A stretch of 5,529 nt of DNA from Flavobacteriaceae bacterium TMED68. GTDB taxonomy: Bacteria > Bacteroidota > Bacteroidia > Flavobacteriales > Flavobacteriaceae. A program made the position numbers and the translations under genes. Of this stretch, positions 4,995 to 5,529 are shown piece after piece (the stretch's first letter is position 1; each line of letters opens with the position of its first letter). The notes beneath the pieces are model-generated. The model ran no database searches. It saw nothing but the letters and a program-made list of their open reading frames with translations, and was not told where the DNA came from. The DNA is taken from contig NHDV01000007.1 in assembly GCA_002167525.1 (NCBI GenBank), forward strand, positions 172,774 through 178,302, written 5' to 3'.

Positions 4995-5529
4995 ATGCGA
5001 AACCTTATCATAATCTCACTTTTTCCTTTGTTTGCAATTAGTCAAAACAATTCACAAAGCGCTGGTGGTTTTCGATTTTATGATACCAATAGGTCTGATA
5101 TTGCTCTTTACCAAATAACTGGAAGTAGATTTTACCATGAAAAGTTTTTAACCTCAATAATTAAAGGTAAAAAGGTTGAAGTAAGATTTGATGCATTCAA
5201 AGATGCAATGTATATAAGATTTAATGATAATTATTTTGAATACCTATTGCCATCGAAAAATAATGTTTCAATTTTATTAGGAGGAAAAGAACCTTGGTTG
5301 GCATATGATAACAAATGGTACAGATTATTATTTAAGGATAAAAAAAAATCTTACTTATTTAAACCAATTGTGGAGTATAGTAAGCCAAGTGTGGCTAATT
5401 CAGGTTATTCAGTAAATAAATCTGCTGAATTTAAATTGAAAAAAAGATTTTTTGTTTTAGAAGCGGGAATATTAAAAAAAGTTTCTAAAAAAGAATTAAA
5501 AAGGATAGGTGTTATTAAAATGATAAATT
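4995..5529 (+). CDS. Secreted protein of unknown function (3' end cut off)
   Basis: An open frame of 178 codons from ATG 4995 runs without a stop to the window edge. It starts with a clear signal peptide: short basic MRN, hydrophobic LIIISLFPLFAIS, likely cleavage after SQ near residue 17, so the product is exported to the periplasm or beyond; there is no lipobox cysteine. The mature part is rich in Lys, Phe and Tyr, has short segments that could form beta strands (KKVEVRFDAFKDAMYIRFND, YFEYLLP, NVSILLGG) and becomes strongly basic towards the visible end (KLKKRFFVLEAG, ILKKVSKKELKRIG). I do not recognise a family; the look is of a beta-rich Bacteroidota envelope protein. There is no SD, only an A-rich leader (AACCATAAACAA). 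It begins 21 bases after the tRNA terminator with no promoter visible between. Confidence 0.8.
   Translation, partial: MRNLIIISLFPLFAISQNNSQSAGGFRFYDTNRSDIALYQITGSRFYHEKFLTSIIKGKKVEVRFDAFKDAMYIRFNDNYFEYLLPSKNNVSILLGGKEPWLAYDNKWYRLLFKDKKKSYLFKPIVEYSKPSVANSGYSVNKSAEFKLKKRFFVLEAGILKKVSKKELKRIGVIKMIN

Noticed and set aside
1..5529. CRISPR array, insertion sequence, phage or defence system
   Set aside because: No direct repeats with regular spacers, no transposase or recombinase motifs, no terminal inverted repeats; all genes are housekeeping or metabolic with similar AT-rich composition.
1..5529. Genes on the minus strand
   Set aside because: All coding evidence and motifs are on the + strand, the gaps are short, and I saw no minus-strand frame with recognisable motifs.

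Overview
The window looks like a piece of an AT-rich (roughly one-third GC by eye) Bacteroidota chromosome, most likely a flavobacterium-like marine or host-associated lineage. The reasons are the Bacteroidota -7 promoter motif TAnnTTTG twice in front of the tRNA gene, weak or absent Shine-Dalgarno sequences with A-rich leaders instead, signal peptides ending in the Bacteroidota-style 'AQ' or 'SQ' junction, a BshB1 bacillithiol deacetylase, and a trans-sulfuration-type PLP enzyme with the RYPRYFNTPNQ signature that I associate with flavobacteria. The taxonomic call is an inference from these traits, not a database result.

Layout: every gene is on the + strand and the window is densely coded. 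Bases 1-135 are the last 44 codons of a DppB/OppB-type ABC transporter permease. Three bases later tpiA (triose-phosphate isomerase) begins, followed by clpS (N-degron adaptor for the Clp protease). A 112-base gap (1247-1358) contains a weak terminator-like fold at the end of clpS, three TTTGCA hexamers and a small hairpin. Next comes a tight four-gene run: an exported GPx-family thiol peroxidase (1359-1916), a Cys/Met-metabolism PLP enzyme (intact frame 2008-3066, true 5' part upstream and out of frame), bshB1 (3066-3788) and a Gfo/Idh/MocA oxidoreductase (3785-4768). The last three genes overlap by 1 and 4 bases, so they are almost certainly one transcript. After a 97-base gap with two -7 promoter elements lies tRNA-His (GTG, CCA encoded) with a strong intrinsic terminator fused to its 3' end. 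A secreted protein of unknown function starts 21 bases after the terminator and runs off the window at 5529. No gap exceeds 300 bases.

Working together: the middle operon joins sulfur amino acid chemistry (PLP lyase/synthase), synthesis of a low-molecular-weight thiol (BshB1) and peroxide removal (GPx), so a thiol-redox theme is plausible though unproven; the sugar-type oxidoreductase does not obviously fit. The most notable point is the junction at 1901-2007. The conserved N-terminus of the PLP enzyme is present there, but in the intact frame it has no usual start codon. It can only be reached from ATG 1901 by a one-base frame change inside a run of 12 A. This could be a homopolymer sequencing error, a real mutation, or slippage used in vivo.

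I saw no mobile element, CRISPR array, rRNA or convincing minus-strand gene. Apart from the poly-A junction and the unknown gene at the right edge, this is ordinary housekeeping sequence.
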